Assembly (NCBI RefSeq): GCF_017876405.1
Contig: NZ_JAGINW010000001.1
Span: 4,663,203 to 4,727,202 of the forward strand
Origin: Kibdelosporangium banguiense
GTDB lineage: Bacteria > Actinomycetota > Actinomycetes > Mycobacteriales > Pseudonocardiaceae
Reading direction: 5' to 3'
DNA length: 64,000 nucleotides
Each line of letters starts with the position of its first letter. Position 1 is the first letter of the stretch. The position numbers were made by a program, and so were the translations under genes. The notes below the pieces were generated by a model, which ran no database searches, was not told where the DNA came from, and saw nothing but the letters and a program-made list of their open reading frames with translations. This document shows positions 17,000-24,847 of the stretch, piece after piece.

Positions 17000-17548
17000 C
17001 TAGACCGGTTGCAGCGCGGAATGTGGCTCGGCCGGCAGCTCGACCCGGATCGTGTCGCCGGGCCTGACCACGCCGCCGGTCAGCACGATCGACATGATTC
17101 CGGCCTTGCGGACCAGGTTGCCCTCTTCGTCGCGGTCCAGCACGGCCTTCTGCAGGCCTCGCTGGAAGTGGTCCAGCTGCAGGCATGGATTGCGCAGCCC
17201 GGTGACCTCGACCACGGCCTCCTCGCCGAGGAAAAGCCGCGTGCCCGTGGGCAACGCGAGCAGATCGATGCCCCGGGTGGTCACGTTCTCACCGATTTGC
17301 CCCGGTTCGACGGTGAATCCCGCTGCTCGCAGCTCGTCGTGCAGTTCGGCGTGGATCAGGTGCACCTGCCGGAGGTTCGGCTGGCTGGGATCCCTGGCCA
17401 TGCGCGACCGGTGTTTCACCGTCTCACCCTGGTGCGCGTCGCCCTCGACGCCGAGCCCCGCGACAAGTGTGATGCTGTCGGCGTTCGGTTTGCTGAACGT
17501 GTATTCCTTGCTACGGCTCACGGCCGCTACAACCCCAGTCGATGTCAC
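17000..17548 (-). CDS. MOSC-domain protein
   Basis: A protein of about 182 aa containing a MOSC (molybdenum cofactor sulfurase C-terminal) domain, a beta-barrel that binds Moco-type pterins or transfers sulfur. Diagnostic text: LVAGLGVEGDAHQGETVKHRS, PGQIGENVTTRGIDLLALP, and the conserved cysteine in VTGLRNPCLQLDHFQ. GTG 17548 is taken as the start; a TTG three codons upstream is also possible. It ends 10 nt before the PPOX gene on the same strand and begins 13 nt after the ABC permease stop, so it may be co-transcribed with both. Confidence 0.85.
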   Translation of the reverse strand: MTSTGVVAAVSRSKEYTFSKPNADSITLVAGLGVEGDAHQGETVKHRSRMARDPSQPNLRQVHLIHAELHDELRAAGFTVEPGQIGENVTTRGIDLLALPTGTRLFLGEEAVVEVTGLRNPCLQLDHFQRGLQKAVLDRDEEGNLVRKAGIMSIVLTGGVVRPGDTIRVELPAEPHSALQPV

Positions 17549-17561
17549 TTGACCCAATTTA

Positions 17562-18278
17562 TCAGGGTGTTCGGCGTCTGAGCGTTGCCGCGCCGAGGAC
17601 CAACGCCAGGACCGCGCAGCCGAGGATGATCACCAGATTGCCGGCCAGGGTGCCGGTGAAATCAGCCGACCGGGTCACATGCGTCAGGGCGTCCACGGCG
17701 TAGGACAGCGGCATCACGTCGGACAACCAGGTCAGCAAGGACGCCATCTCATCCCGTGGGACAAAGAGTCCACACAGGAGCAACTGAGGCATCACGAACA
17801 CCGGCATGAACTGGATCGCCTGGAACTCGGTACGCGCGAACGCGCTGACGAACAGTCCGAGCGCCATGCCCAGCAGCGCGTCGAGCACTGCGATCATCAT
17901 CAGAATCCATAGTGGACCGGTCACCTCAAGCCCGAGCCATGACACCGACACGGTCGTCGCGATGATCACCTGCAGGACTGCGACCGAGCCGAACGCCAGC
18001 GCGTATCCGAAGATCAGGTCCAGCTTGCCGATCGGCGTGGTCATCAGCCGTTCGAGCGTGCCGCTCGTCCGTTCCCGCAACGTGGTGATCGAGGCGATCA
18101 TGAACATGATGATGAACGGGAACACGCCGAGCAGCGCCGGTGCCGCCCGGCTGAACGCCTGCTCGGAGTTGAACACGAAGCGCAGCAACACCATCAGCAG
18201 ACTCGGCATCAGCAGCATCATCGCCACCGTGCGGGGGTCGTGCCTGAGCTGGGCGAGGATACGGCGTGCGGTGCTCAT
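17562..18278 (-). CDS. ABC-2 type exporter permease
   Basis: A 238-aa integral membrane protein with about six helices. ABC-2 hallmarks are the RERTSGTLERLMTTPIGKLDLIFGYALAF block in the first loop and the FVMPQLLLCGLFVPRDEMASLL region before the last helices. ATG 18278 overlaps the stop of the ATPase gene (ATGA), so the two form a transporter. It is probably a drug or lipid exporter because a TetR gene is directly upstream. Confidence 0.9.
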   Translation of the reverse strand: MSTARRILAQLRHDPRTVAMMLLMPSLLMVLLRFVFNSEQAFSRAAPALLGVFPFIIMFMIASITTLRERTSGTLERLMTTPIGKLDLIFGYALAFGSVAVLQVIIATTVSVSWLGLEVTGPLWILMMIAVLDALLGMALGLFVSAFARTEFQAIQFMPVFVMPQLLLCGLFVPRDEMASLLTWLSDVMPLSYAVDALTHVTRSADFTGTLAGNLVIILGCAVLALVLGAATLRRRTP

Positions 18279-18988
18279 ACGTTTTCCTTGATCAGTCTGA
18301 GGAATGCCTGCTCGACATCCTGTGTCTCGGTCCTTCTCCGCAGGCCGTCGGGGGTGTCGTCGGCCAGTAGAAGTCCCTCCCGCATCAGCAGCAACCGTTG
18401 GCAGCGTGCGGCTTCATCCATCACGTGACTCGAAACAAGCAGTGTCACGCCGCTCGCGGCGAGGCTGTGGAACAGCGCCCAGAGCTCTTCGCGCAGAACG
18501 GGATCAAGGCCGACTGTCGGCTCGTCGAGGACGAGCAGTTCGGGCGAACCGAGTAACGCCACGGCCAGGCTGGCCCGGGATTTCTGGCCACCGGACAGTT
18601 GGCCGACCATCGCGTTGGCATGATCTTCCAGACCGACCTCGGTGATCACCCGGTGCACGTCGGATCTTGGTGCGTGCAGCACGGAAGCGAAGTAGCGCAA
18701 CGCTTCCGTGACCGTCAGATCCCCGTAGAGCGCGGGGTTCTGCGTCGCGTAGCCGATCCGGTCGCGTAACCCGGCATGCCCGGCGGGCAGGCCGAGCACT
18801 TCGACAGCGCCGGACTCGACGATCTGTATGCCGACGATCGCGCGCATCAGCGTCGACTTGCCACACCCGCTCGGTCCGAGCAACCCCGTGACCGACCCTC
18901 GTTCCACCTCGAAATCCACGCCCCGCAGCACCGGCCGCCCGCCTCGGCGGACCGTCAGGCCCCGGACGCCCACGACAGAATTAACCAT
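18275..18988 (-). CDS. ABC exporter ATP-binding protein
   Basis: A 237-aa ATPase with Walker A GPSGCGKSTL, signature motif VGQLSGGQKSRASLAVAL, Walker B ELLVLDEPTVGLDP and the H-loop VSSHVMDEA. The start is taken at ATG 18988, which sits in the centre of a perfect 9-bp inverted repeat; longer in-frame extensions lack support. It pairs with the downstream ABC-2 permease. The TetR gene upstream on the same strand probably controls it. Confidence 0.9.
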   Translation of the reverse strand: MVNSVVGVRGLTVRRGGRPVLRGVDFEVERGSVTGLLGPSGCGKSTLMRAIVGIQIVESGAVEVLGLPAGHAGLRDRIGYATQNPALYGDLTVTEALRYFASVLHAPRSDVHRVITEVGLEDHANAMVGQLSGGQKSRASLAVALLGSPELLVLDEPTVGLDPVLREELWALFHSLAASGVTLLVSSHVMDEAARCQRLLLMREGLLLADDTPDGLRRRTETQDVEQAFLRLIKENV

Positions 18989-19001
18989 GCGTTTAATTCT
19001 G
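18976..19001. promoter_or_regulatory. Palindrome across the ABC ATPase start codon (probable TetR operator)
   Basis: CAGAATTAA, then eight bases, then TTAATTCTG: perfect 9-bp arms that flank the ATG at 18988. This AT-rich dyad stands out in very GC-rich DNA. The position between a TetR gene and the exporter it precedes suggests an operator whose occupancy blocks transcription or translation start. Confidence 0.6.
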
Positions 19002-19040
19002 CGCCCGTGGAATTCCGGTGTCAACAGCTCGTGTGGGGTT

Positions 19041-19613
19041 TCAGCCGTCGATGTACGTCTGGATCACGGGCCCGACCATGGCCACGATCTCGTCGTCACC
19101 AGCCTTGGCGAGCGGCTCGATGCCGATGACGTACCGGAACATGGCCAGGCCGACCATGTGCGCGGCCGCGGCGGCCAACCGGACCTGGGGCACGTCCAGT
19201 TCGGCGGCGATACGGGCCAGCACATGCCGTTCGAGGAACTGCCGCAGCATCCGCGCGGCCTGCTCGTTCGTCGTGACCGAACGCATCATCGCCAGGAACG
19301 GCGCCCGGGTGTCCGCGTTGCCCCAGACGGTCAGAAACAGCCGCACGAACCGCTCGCCGAACTGCGACTTCGGCCCATCGAGCAGCGCGGGAACAAGGAA
19401 CGCGGGGTCGATCGGCAGCTGCAGCGCGGCCACGAACACCTGCTCCTTCGTGCCGAAGAAATGGTGCACGAGCGCGGGGTTCACCTCAGCCCGCGCTGCG
19501 ATCCCGCGGATGGTGGCGCCGTCGTAGCCGAGCTCGGCGAACTGGGTCCGAGCCGCGGTCAGGATCTGCTCACGCGTCTCGGTCTGCCCGGGTCGCCGCC
19601 CAGCACGTGCCAT
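19041..19613 (-). CDS. TetR-family transcriptional regulator
   Basis: A 190-aa regulator. The N-terminal HTH reads REQILTAARTQFAELGYDGATIRGIAARAEVNPALVHHFFGTKEQVF, a textbook TetR domain, and a helical ligand-binding C-terminal domain follows. The start is ATG 19613; the frame continues upstream through hisF antisense but is not coding there. Only 30 nt separate it from the divergent hisF start. The downstream ABC exporter genes and the palindrome at 18976-19001 suggest it represses that exporter. It is similar in layout to the TetR at 21171-21839, so the two may be paralogues. Confidence 0.92.
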   Translation of the reverse strand: MARAGRRPGQTETREQILTAARTQFAELGYDGATIRGIAARAEVNPALVHHFFGTKEQVFVAALQLPIDPAFLVPALLDGPKSQFGERFVRLFLTVWGNADTRAPFLAMMRSVTTNEQAARMLRQFLERHVLARIAAELDVPQVRLAAAAAHMVGLAMFRYVIGIEPLAKAGDDEIVAMVGPVIQTYIDG

Positions 19614-19643
19614 GTGCCCAAGCGTGCCACGTAGGCTTTCGCC

Positions 19644-20405
19644 ATGGCTGTTGCGGTACGTGTGATCCCCTGTCTGGACGTCGACGCAGGCAGGGTGGTC
19701 AAGGGCGTCAACTTCACCGACCTGGTCGACGCGGGCGATCCGGTCGAGCTGGCCGCGGCGTACGACGCGGAAGGCGCGGACGAACTGACCTTCCTGGACG
19801 TCACCGCGTCCTCTTCGGACCGGGAGACAACCTTCGATGTGGTCCGCCGGACCGCTGAGCAGGTGTTCATCCCGTTGACTGTCGGCGGTGGCGTACGCGC
19901 GGTCGAGGACATCGACAAGCTCCTGCGCGCGGGCGCGGACAAAGTCAGCATCAACACGGCGGCGATCCTCCGGCCCGAGCTTCTTCACGAAGCCTCCCAA
20001 CGCTTCGGCGCCCAGTGCATCGTGCTGTCGGTCGATGCCAGGCGCGGCGGCGGCACGCCATCGGGGTTCGAGGTGACCACGCACGGCGGCAAGCGCGGCA
20101 CCGGCATCGACGCAGCCGAGTGGGCGGCACGTGGCCAGGAACTCGGCGTCGGCGAGATCCTGCTCAACTCGATGGACGCGGACGGCACGAAGGCCGGCTT
20201 CGACATCGAACTGATCAAACTCGTCCGGGCACAGGTGGACGTGCCGCTGATCGCCAGCGGTGGCGCGGGTGCGACCTCGCACTTCGCGCCGGCCGTCGCA
20301 GCGGGCGCGGACGCCGTGCTCGCCGCGAGCGTGTTTCACTTCGGACAGTTGCGGATCGGTGACGTGAAGGGCGCGTTGCGCACCAGCGGAGTCGAAGTCC
20401 GATGA
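19644..20405 (+). CDS. hisF: Imidazole glycerol phosphate synthase, cyclase subunit
   Basis: The 253-aa HisF partners HisH and makes IGP plus AICAR. Motifs are VRVIPCLDVDAGRVVKGVNF (catalytic Asp), VGGGVRAVEDI, GADKVSINTAA, VLSVDARRGGG (second Asp) and LIASGGAGATSHF. It starts at ATG 19644, divergent from the TetR gene, and ends in a 4-nt overlap with the membrane protein gene that precedes hisI. Confidence 0.97.
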   Translation: MAVAVRVIPCLDVDAGRVVKGVNFTDLVDAGDPVELAAAYDAEGADELTFLDVTASSSDRETTFDVVRRTAEQVFIPLTVGGGVRAVEDIDKLLRAGADKVSINTAAILRPELLHEASQRFGAQCIVLSVDARRGGGTPSGFEVTTHGGKRGTGIDAAEWAARGQELGVGEILLNSMDADGTKAGFDIELIKLVRAQVDVPLIASGGAGATSHFAPAVAAGADAVLAASVFHFGQLRIGDVKGALRTSGVEVR

Positions 20406-20752
20406 ACGCGCCGACGGAGGTCAAAGTCGCTGTCGGCGTGGTAGGCGCCGGGGCGTTGCTGTTCATCCTGGTGGCGTTGTTCTGGGACTCGACTACGGTC
20501 CGGTTTCCCATCGGCACCGGGATTCTGGCCGTCGCCGTGTGTATCGGTTTGCTTCTTCGGCTGCGCTTCGTGCGTGTGGTCACGATGGTCGTGGTGACCC
20601 TGTTCGCGGTGGCGCATCTGGTGATCGCGCTGTCCGACACAGCCCCTTGGTGGGTCCGCGCAGTTTCCGGCGTACTCACCGCTGCCTACATCTACGCAGC
20701 CGTCGTCGTGAACACCGAACCCGCGCGCCACTACCTGGAGACACCCAAGTGA
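20402..20752 (+). CDS. Four-helix membrane protein between hisF and hisI
   Basis: A 116-aa protein with four hydrophobic segments (VGVVGAGALLFILVALFW, GILAVAVCIGLLL, VVTMVVVTLFAVAHLVIAL, VRAVSGVLTAAYIYAAVVV) and short loops. ATG overlaps the hisF stop, and its own stop overlaps the hisI GTG (GTGA), so the three genes are tightly coupled. No known domain was recognised. A role linked to histidine biosynthesis is suggested only by context. Confidence 0.8.
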   Translation: MNAPTEVKVAVGVVGAGALLFILVALFWDSTTVRFPIGTGILAVAVCIGLLLRLRFVRVVTMVVVTLFAVAHLVIALSDTAPWWVRAVSGVLTAAYIYAAVVVNTEPARHYLETPK

Positions 20753-21090
20753 GCCTCGACCCCAAGATCGCCGCCCGCCTCAAACGCAACGCCGACGGTC
20801 TTGTCTGCGCTGTCGCTCAGCAACGCGGCACTGGTGAAGTCCTGATGGTCGCCTGGATGAACGACGAAGCCCTCGACCGCACCCTCACTACTCGCAAAGC
20901 CACCTACTACAGCCGAAGCCGCCAAAAACTGTGGACCAAAGGCGAGACCTCCGGCCACACGCAGCAAGTCCACGAAGTCCGCCTCGACTGCGACGGCGAC
21001 ACAATCCTGTTGACCGTCACCCAAGAAGGCGCCGCCTGCCATACGGGTGACCACACTTGCTTCGACGCCGACCTCCTCCTCACCGACTGA
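20749..21090 (+). CDS. hisI: Phosphoribosyl-AMP cyclohydrolase
   Basis: The 113-aa HisI opens the purine ring of PR-AMP. It starts at GTG 20749. Metal-binding and catalytic residues sit in LMVAWMNDEALDRTL, KATYYSRSRQKLWTKGETSGH, VRLDCDGDT and GAACHTGDHTCF, the last giving the zinc cysteines. It is the monofunctional form with no HisE domain, and no hisE or hisG is in the window. A strong inverted repeat follows the stop. Confidence 0.97.
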   Translation: MSLDPKIAARLKRNADGLVCAVAQQRGTGEVLMVAWMNDEALDRTLTTRKATYYSRSRQKLWTKGETSGHTQQVHEVRLDCDGDTILLTVTQEGAACHTGDHTCFDADLLLTD

Positions 21091-21100
21091 CGGGGTTGCT

Positions 21101-21157
21101 GTGTCCCCAATGCCACATTGGGGACATCAGATGCCCCCAATGTGGCATTGGGGACAC
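21101..21157. terminator. Perfect 23-bp inverted repeat after hisI
   Basis: Two 23-nt arms (21101-21123 and 21135-21157), exact reverse complements separated by 11 nt, begin GTGTCCCCAATG and end CATTGGGGACAC. Each arm contains its own CCCCAATG/CATTGGGG dyad, so alternative hairpins can form. It lies between the convergent hisI and TetR genes. A bidirectional terminator is the simplest reading, although no T-run is present. Confidence 0.6.
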
Positions 21158-21170
21158 CCAAAGCCGGTGG

Positions 21171-21839
21171 TCAGGTGATGGTGCCGGTGAAGTAGCGTTG
21201 GAGGGTGGGGCCGACGGCTGCGACCAGTGTGTCGATGTCGTTGCTGGCCAGGGGTTCGAAGCGGGCGACGTAGCGGACCATGCCCATGCCGATGAGCTGG
21301 CTGGCCACCAGGGTTGCGCGGAACATGGCGTTGTCGGCGCCTGTCTTGTCGGCGACGCGGATGAAGATTTGTTTCAGGAAGATGTCGCGGAGGCCTGTGA
21401 CGGCCATTTCGTGGCTGGCGACGCTGCGTACCAGGGCTGCGAATTGGCCGCCGCCGGTGCTGTCCCAGACTGTGAGGAAGCGGCGGACGATGCGTTCTCC
21501 GATCGTTTCTATGTCGCCGCTCATGAGTTCGGTGACGATCACGGCTGGGTCGACCGGCAGTTGGAGGACCGCTTGGGCGAAGAGTCCTTCTTTTCCGCCG
21601 AACCAGTGGTTGACCATGGCTGGGTCGACGCCTGCCTGTCTGGCGATCGCGCGGACTGTCGCGCCCTCGTAGCCTTGTTCGGTGAACACTGCTCGAGCGG
21701 CTTCGACCAGGGCGGTCTTTGTGTCCGCGCCGGCCGGTCTGCGGCCGCGCCGCTTACCCTCTTGCTGATCCGCGCCTGTTGTCACGTCTCCATCATTACC
21801 GGCGGGGGCAAACTTTTCAACAGGCGCTGAATTTGTCAC
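21171..21839 (-). CDS. TetR-family transcriptional regulator
   Basis: A 222-aa regulator with a ~35-residue disordered N-terminal extension (ending KRRGRRPAGADTKTALVEAAR), then the TetR HTH GATVRAIARQAGVDPAMVNHWFGGKEGLF and a C-terminal ligand domain. It is divergent from trpE with only about 30 nt between starts, so it may control itself and perhaps the trp operon; no dyad is obvious there. The layout resembles the TetR at 19041-19613. Confidence 0.88.
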   Translation of the reverse strand: MTNSAPVEKFAPAGNDGDVTTGADQQEGKRRGRRPAGADTKTALVEAARAVFTEQGYEGATVRAIARQAGVDPAMVNHWFGGKEGLFAQAVLQLPVDPAVIVTELMSGDIETIGERIVRRFLTVWDSTGGGQFAALVRSVASHEMAVTGLRDIFLKQIFIRVADKTGADNAMFRATLVASQLIGMGMVRYVARFEPLASNDIDTLVAAVGPTLQRYFTGTIT

Positions 21840-21871
21840 CCCTTGGTCGGACGGTTCTCATTCCCGGCAGA

Positions 21872-23434
21872 ATGACCCCTATGGCCAGCGTGATCGGAAC
21901 GGAACCACTCGGCTCCACGGCGATGGGGGCGATCAGCCTCACCCGGGAGCAGTTCCATGTCCTCGCCCGCGACCGCCGGGTCGTCCCGGTCGTCCGGAAG
22001 GTGCTCGCGGACGCGGAGACCCCGGTCGGGGTGTACCGCAAACTCGCCGCCGACCGCACGGGCACCTTCCTGCTCGAGTCGGCGGAGAACGGCCGCTCGT
22101 GGTCACGATGGTCGTTCGTCGGTGTGCGGTGCGAGGCCTCGCTGACCTCGAAGGGTGGTCAGGCCACCTGGACCGGAAAGGTCCCGCACGACCTGAACGG
22201 CAACGGCGACCCGCTGGAAGCCCTTCGGGAGACGCTCCGTACGCTGCACACCGAGCCGTTGCCTGGCCTGCCGCCGCTGACCGGCGGGATGGTCGGCTAC
22301 ATCGGGTACGACACCGTGCGCCGGCTGGAACGGCTGCCTGAGCTGGCCGAAGACGATCTCAAGATCCCTGAGCTGGTCATGATGATGGCCACCGACCTGG
22401 CCGCCCTTGATCACCATGAGGGCACGATCACACTCATCGCCAACGCGGTGAACTGGGACAACTCGCCGCAGCGGGTCGACGAGGCCTACGACGACGCGGT
22501 CGCCCGGCTGAACAAGATGACCCAGGACCTGTGCACCACGGCCGAGCCGACGGCGATGGTCTTCGACCGGCCGAAGCCGGAGTTCACCCGCCGCCGCACC
22601 CGGGCCGAGTTCGGCCAGGCCGTCGAGACGGCCAAGGAGGCCATCCGGGCCGGTGAGGCCTTCCAGATCGTGGTGTCCCAACGGTTCGAGATGCGGACCG
22701 AGGCCGACTCACTGGACGTGTACCGGATTCTGCGCACCACCAACCCGAGCCCGTACATGTACCTGCTTCGGCTGGACGGTTTCGACATCGTCGGGTCGAG
22801 CCCTGAGTCGCTGGTCACCGTCCGGGACGGGGTGGCGACCACGCACCCGATCGCGGGCACGCGCTGGCGCGGGGTGGACGCGGACGAAGACGCCGTCCTG
22901 GAGAAGGATCTGCTGGCCGACGAGAAGGAACGGGCCGAGCACGTGATGCTCGTCGACCTCGGCCGCAACGACCTCGGCCGGGTCTGCGCGCCGGGCTCGG
23001 TGCATGTCGTCGACTTCTTCCGGGTCGAGCGCTACAGCCACGTCATGCACATCGTCTCGACCGTGACCGGCAAGCTCGCGCCGGGTAAGACCGCGTTCGA
23101 CGCGGTCACGGCGTGTTTCCCGGCCGGGACGCTCTCCGGCGCGCCCAAGCCACGCGCGATGGAACTGATCGAGGAACTCGAGCCGACCAGGCGCGGGCTG
23201 TACGGCGGTGTGGTCGGCTATCTCGACTTCGCCGGCGACGCCGACACCGCGATCGCGATCAGGACCGCGCTGATCCAGGACGGTGTGGCCTCCGTCCAGG
23301 CCGGAGCCGGGATCGTGGCCGACTCGAACCCCGGTGCCGAGGACGACGAGTGCCAGAACAAGGCCGGTGCGGTGCTCTCGGCGATCGCGATGGCCGGGAC
23401 CATCACCTCGGCGGCCCGGCAGTCCCATGAGTGA
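21872..23434 (+). CDS. trpE: Anthranilate synthase component I
   Basis: A 520-aa chorismate-utilising enzyme that forms anthranilate with the TrpG glutaminase (not in this window). The tryptophan feedback-site motif LLESAENGRSWSRWSFVGV is near residue 75. The catalytic core has IVVSQRFEM, NPSPYMYLLRL, GSSPESLVTV, HPIAGTRWRG and VMLVDLGRNDLGRV. ATG 21872 is chosen; ATG 21881 is equally possible, and the frame further left is antisense to the TetR gene. Its 3' end overlaps the membrane-protein gene by 8 nt. Confidence 0.95.
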   Translation: MTPMASVIGTEPLGSTAMGAISLTREQFHVLARDRRVVPVVRKVLADAETPVGVYRKLAADRTGTFLLESAENGRSWSRWSFVGVRCEASLTSKGGQATWTGKVPHDLNGNGDPLEALRETLRTLHTEPLPGLPPLTGGMVGYIGYDTVRRLERLPELAEDDLKIPELVMMMATDLAALDHHEGTITLIANAVNWDNSPQRVDEAYDDAVARLNKMTQDLCTTAEPTAMVFDRPKPEFTRRRTRAEFGQAVETAKEAIRAGEAFQIVVSQRFEMRTEADSLDVYRILRTTNPSPYMYLLRLDGFDIVGSSPESLVTVRDGVATTHPIAGTRWRGVDADEDAVLEKDLLADEKERAEHVMLVDLGRNDLGRVCAPGSVHVVDFFRVERYSHVMHIVSTVTGKLAPGKTAFDAVTACFPAGTLSGAPKPRAMELIEELEPTRRGLYGGVVGYLDFAGDADTAIAIRTALIQDGVASVQAGAGIVADSNPGAEDDECQNKAGAVLSAIAMAGTITSAARQSHE

Positions 23435-23918
23435 CCAGGCGCGGGCCCGTCGTCCACTATGGATCGTGACGGCGTTGCTGCTCGGCGGGGCGGCGGCGCT
23501 GTGGGGTTCCTCGCGCTTGGACTGGTCCATTGGTGTGACGGGCGCGGAAAAAGTGGCCGCGCTCGTGCCGCTCGCACTGATATACCTGGCTGGGATCGCG
23601 GGCGTGCTGGCCACGAGTGGCTGGCCGCGCCGGGTGGTCGGAGGGTTGTTGGCGCTGACCGGTTTCGCGGCCGGTTGGCTGGCTGTCGACGGTGCCTTCG
23701 ACCAGGGGCAGACAAGTGGAGCAGGCCTGTTGGCACGGGGGCTCGCGTTGATCGCGGGGATTGTGGTCGTCGGCGCCGGTGTGGTGCTGGTGCGGGCCGG
23801 TCACCGGATGCCCAGGCTTGGTGCGAACTATCAGACTCCCGCGGCGGCAAAAGCCGAGCCGACCGGGGAAAAGGAGCTGTGGCGTGCGCTCAGCGAGGGC
23901 AAGGACCCAACTGTCTAG
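23427..23918 (+). CDS. Trp-associated membrane protein (TIGR02234 type)
   Basis: A 163-aa protein with four membrane helices: LWIVTALLLGGAAALWGSS, VAALVPLALIYLAGIAGVLA, VVGGLLALTGFAAGWLAV and ALIAGIVVVGAGVVLVRAG. It ends in a charged tail with KELWRALSEGKDPT, the typical C-terminus of the family. These proteins are found between trpE and trpC in actinobacteria and have no assigned activity. ATG 23427 overlaps the trpE stop region. Confidence 0.9.
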   Translation: MSDQARARRPLWIVTALLLGGAAALWGSSRLDWSIGVTGAEKVAALVPLALIYLAGIAGVLATSGWPRRVVGGLLALTGFAAGWLAVDGAFDQGQTSGAGLLARGLALIAGIVVVGAGVVLVRAGHRMPRLGANYQTPAAAKAEPTGEKELWRALSEGKDPTV

Positions 23919-24037
23919 TGACCCCGTCGCGCGGGCGTTGCGTTGCTGCGCGCATGCTATGTGTGCACGGCCGACCCGGCGTCCTGCCGCGAACTGGCGC
24001 GGGGTTAGCATCAGTGCGGCGGGAAGGGGCATACGCG

Positions 24038-24847
24038 GTGAGCGTTCTCGAGTCGATAATCGACGGTGTACGCGAGGATCTCGCGGCCCGGGAAGCGCGG
24101 CTTCCATTTGAAGTCCTCAAGGAGCAGGCCACGAAGGTGGCTCCGCCCAAGGACGTGATGAGCGCGCTGCGGTCATCGGATGTCGGTGTGATCGCGGAGG
24201 TCAAGCGCCGCAGCCCATCCAAGGGCGAGCTGGCCGAGATCCCCGATCCGGCCGAGCTGGCGGCGGACTACGAGGCCGCGGGCGCGCGGGTGATCAGCGT
24301 GCTGACCGAGCAGCGCCGGTTCGGAGGTTCGCTGGCGGACTTCGACGCGGTGCGCGCGGCGGTCAGCATTCCCTTGCTGCGCAAGGATTTCATTGTCAGC
24401 CCGTATCAGGTGCACGAGGCCCGGCTGCATGGCGCGGACCTGGTGCTGCTGATCGTGGCGGCGCTGGAGCAGAACACGCTGGTCGGCTTGCTCGACCGGG
24501 TGGAGTCGCTGGGCATGACCGCGCTGGTGGAGGTGCACACGGCTGAGGAAGCCGATCGCGCACTGGAGGCCGGCGCGTCGGTGATCGGTGTCAACGCCCG
24601 TGACCTGCACACGCTTGAGGTCGACCGGGAGGTGTTCACGCGGATCGCGCCCGGCCTGCCGTTCGAGACGGTCAAGATCGCCGAGTCCGGTGTGCGCGGA
24701 CCTGGTGACCTGATGGCGTACGCCGGAGCTGGTGCCGACGCGGTGCTTGTCGGTGAGGGCCTGGTCGCCAGCGGCGACCCCAAGGCCGCGCTGACCAAGC
24801 TGGTCACCGCCGGTTCGCACCCCGCCTGCCCGAGGCCCAGCCGATGA
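24038..24847 (+). CDS. trpC: Indole-3-glycerol phosphate synthase
   Basis: A 269-aa TIM-barrel enzyme making indole-3-glycerol phosphate from CdRP. GTG 24038 is preceded by GAAGGGG and gives SVLESIIDGVREDLAAREA, the standard N-terminus; the open frame upstream is not coding. Catalytic text: IAEVKRRSPSKGELAEI, VLTEQRRFGGSLADFDAV, LLRKDFIVSPYQV and KIAESGVRGPGDL. A ~120-nt gap separates it from the upstream membrane protein. Its stop overlaps trpB (ATGA). Confidence 0.96.
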   Translation: MSVLESIIDGVREDLAAREARLPFEVLKEQATKVAPPKDVMSALRSSDVGVIAEVKRRSPSKGELAEIPDPAELAADYEAAGARVISVLTEQRRFGGSLADFDAVRAAVSIPLLRKDFIVSPYQVHEARLHGADLVLLIVAALEQNTLVGLLDRVESLGMTALVEVHTAEEADRALEAGASVIGVNARDLHTLEVDREVFTRIAPGLPFETVKIAESGVRGPGDLMAYAGAGADAVLVGEGLVASGDPKAALTKLVTAGSHPACPRPSR

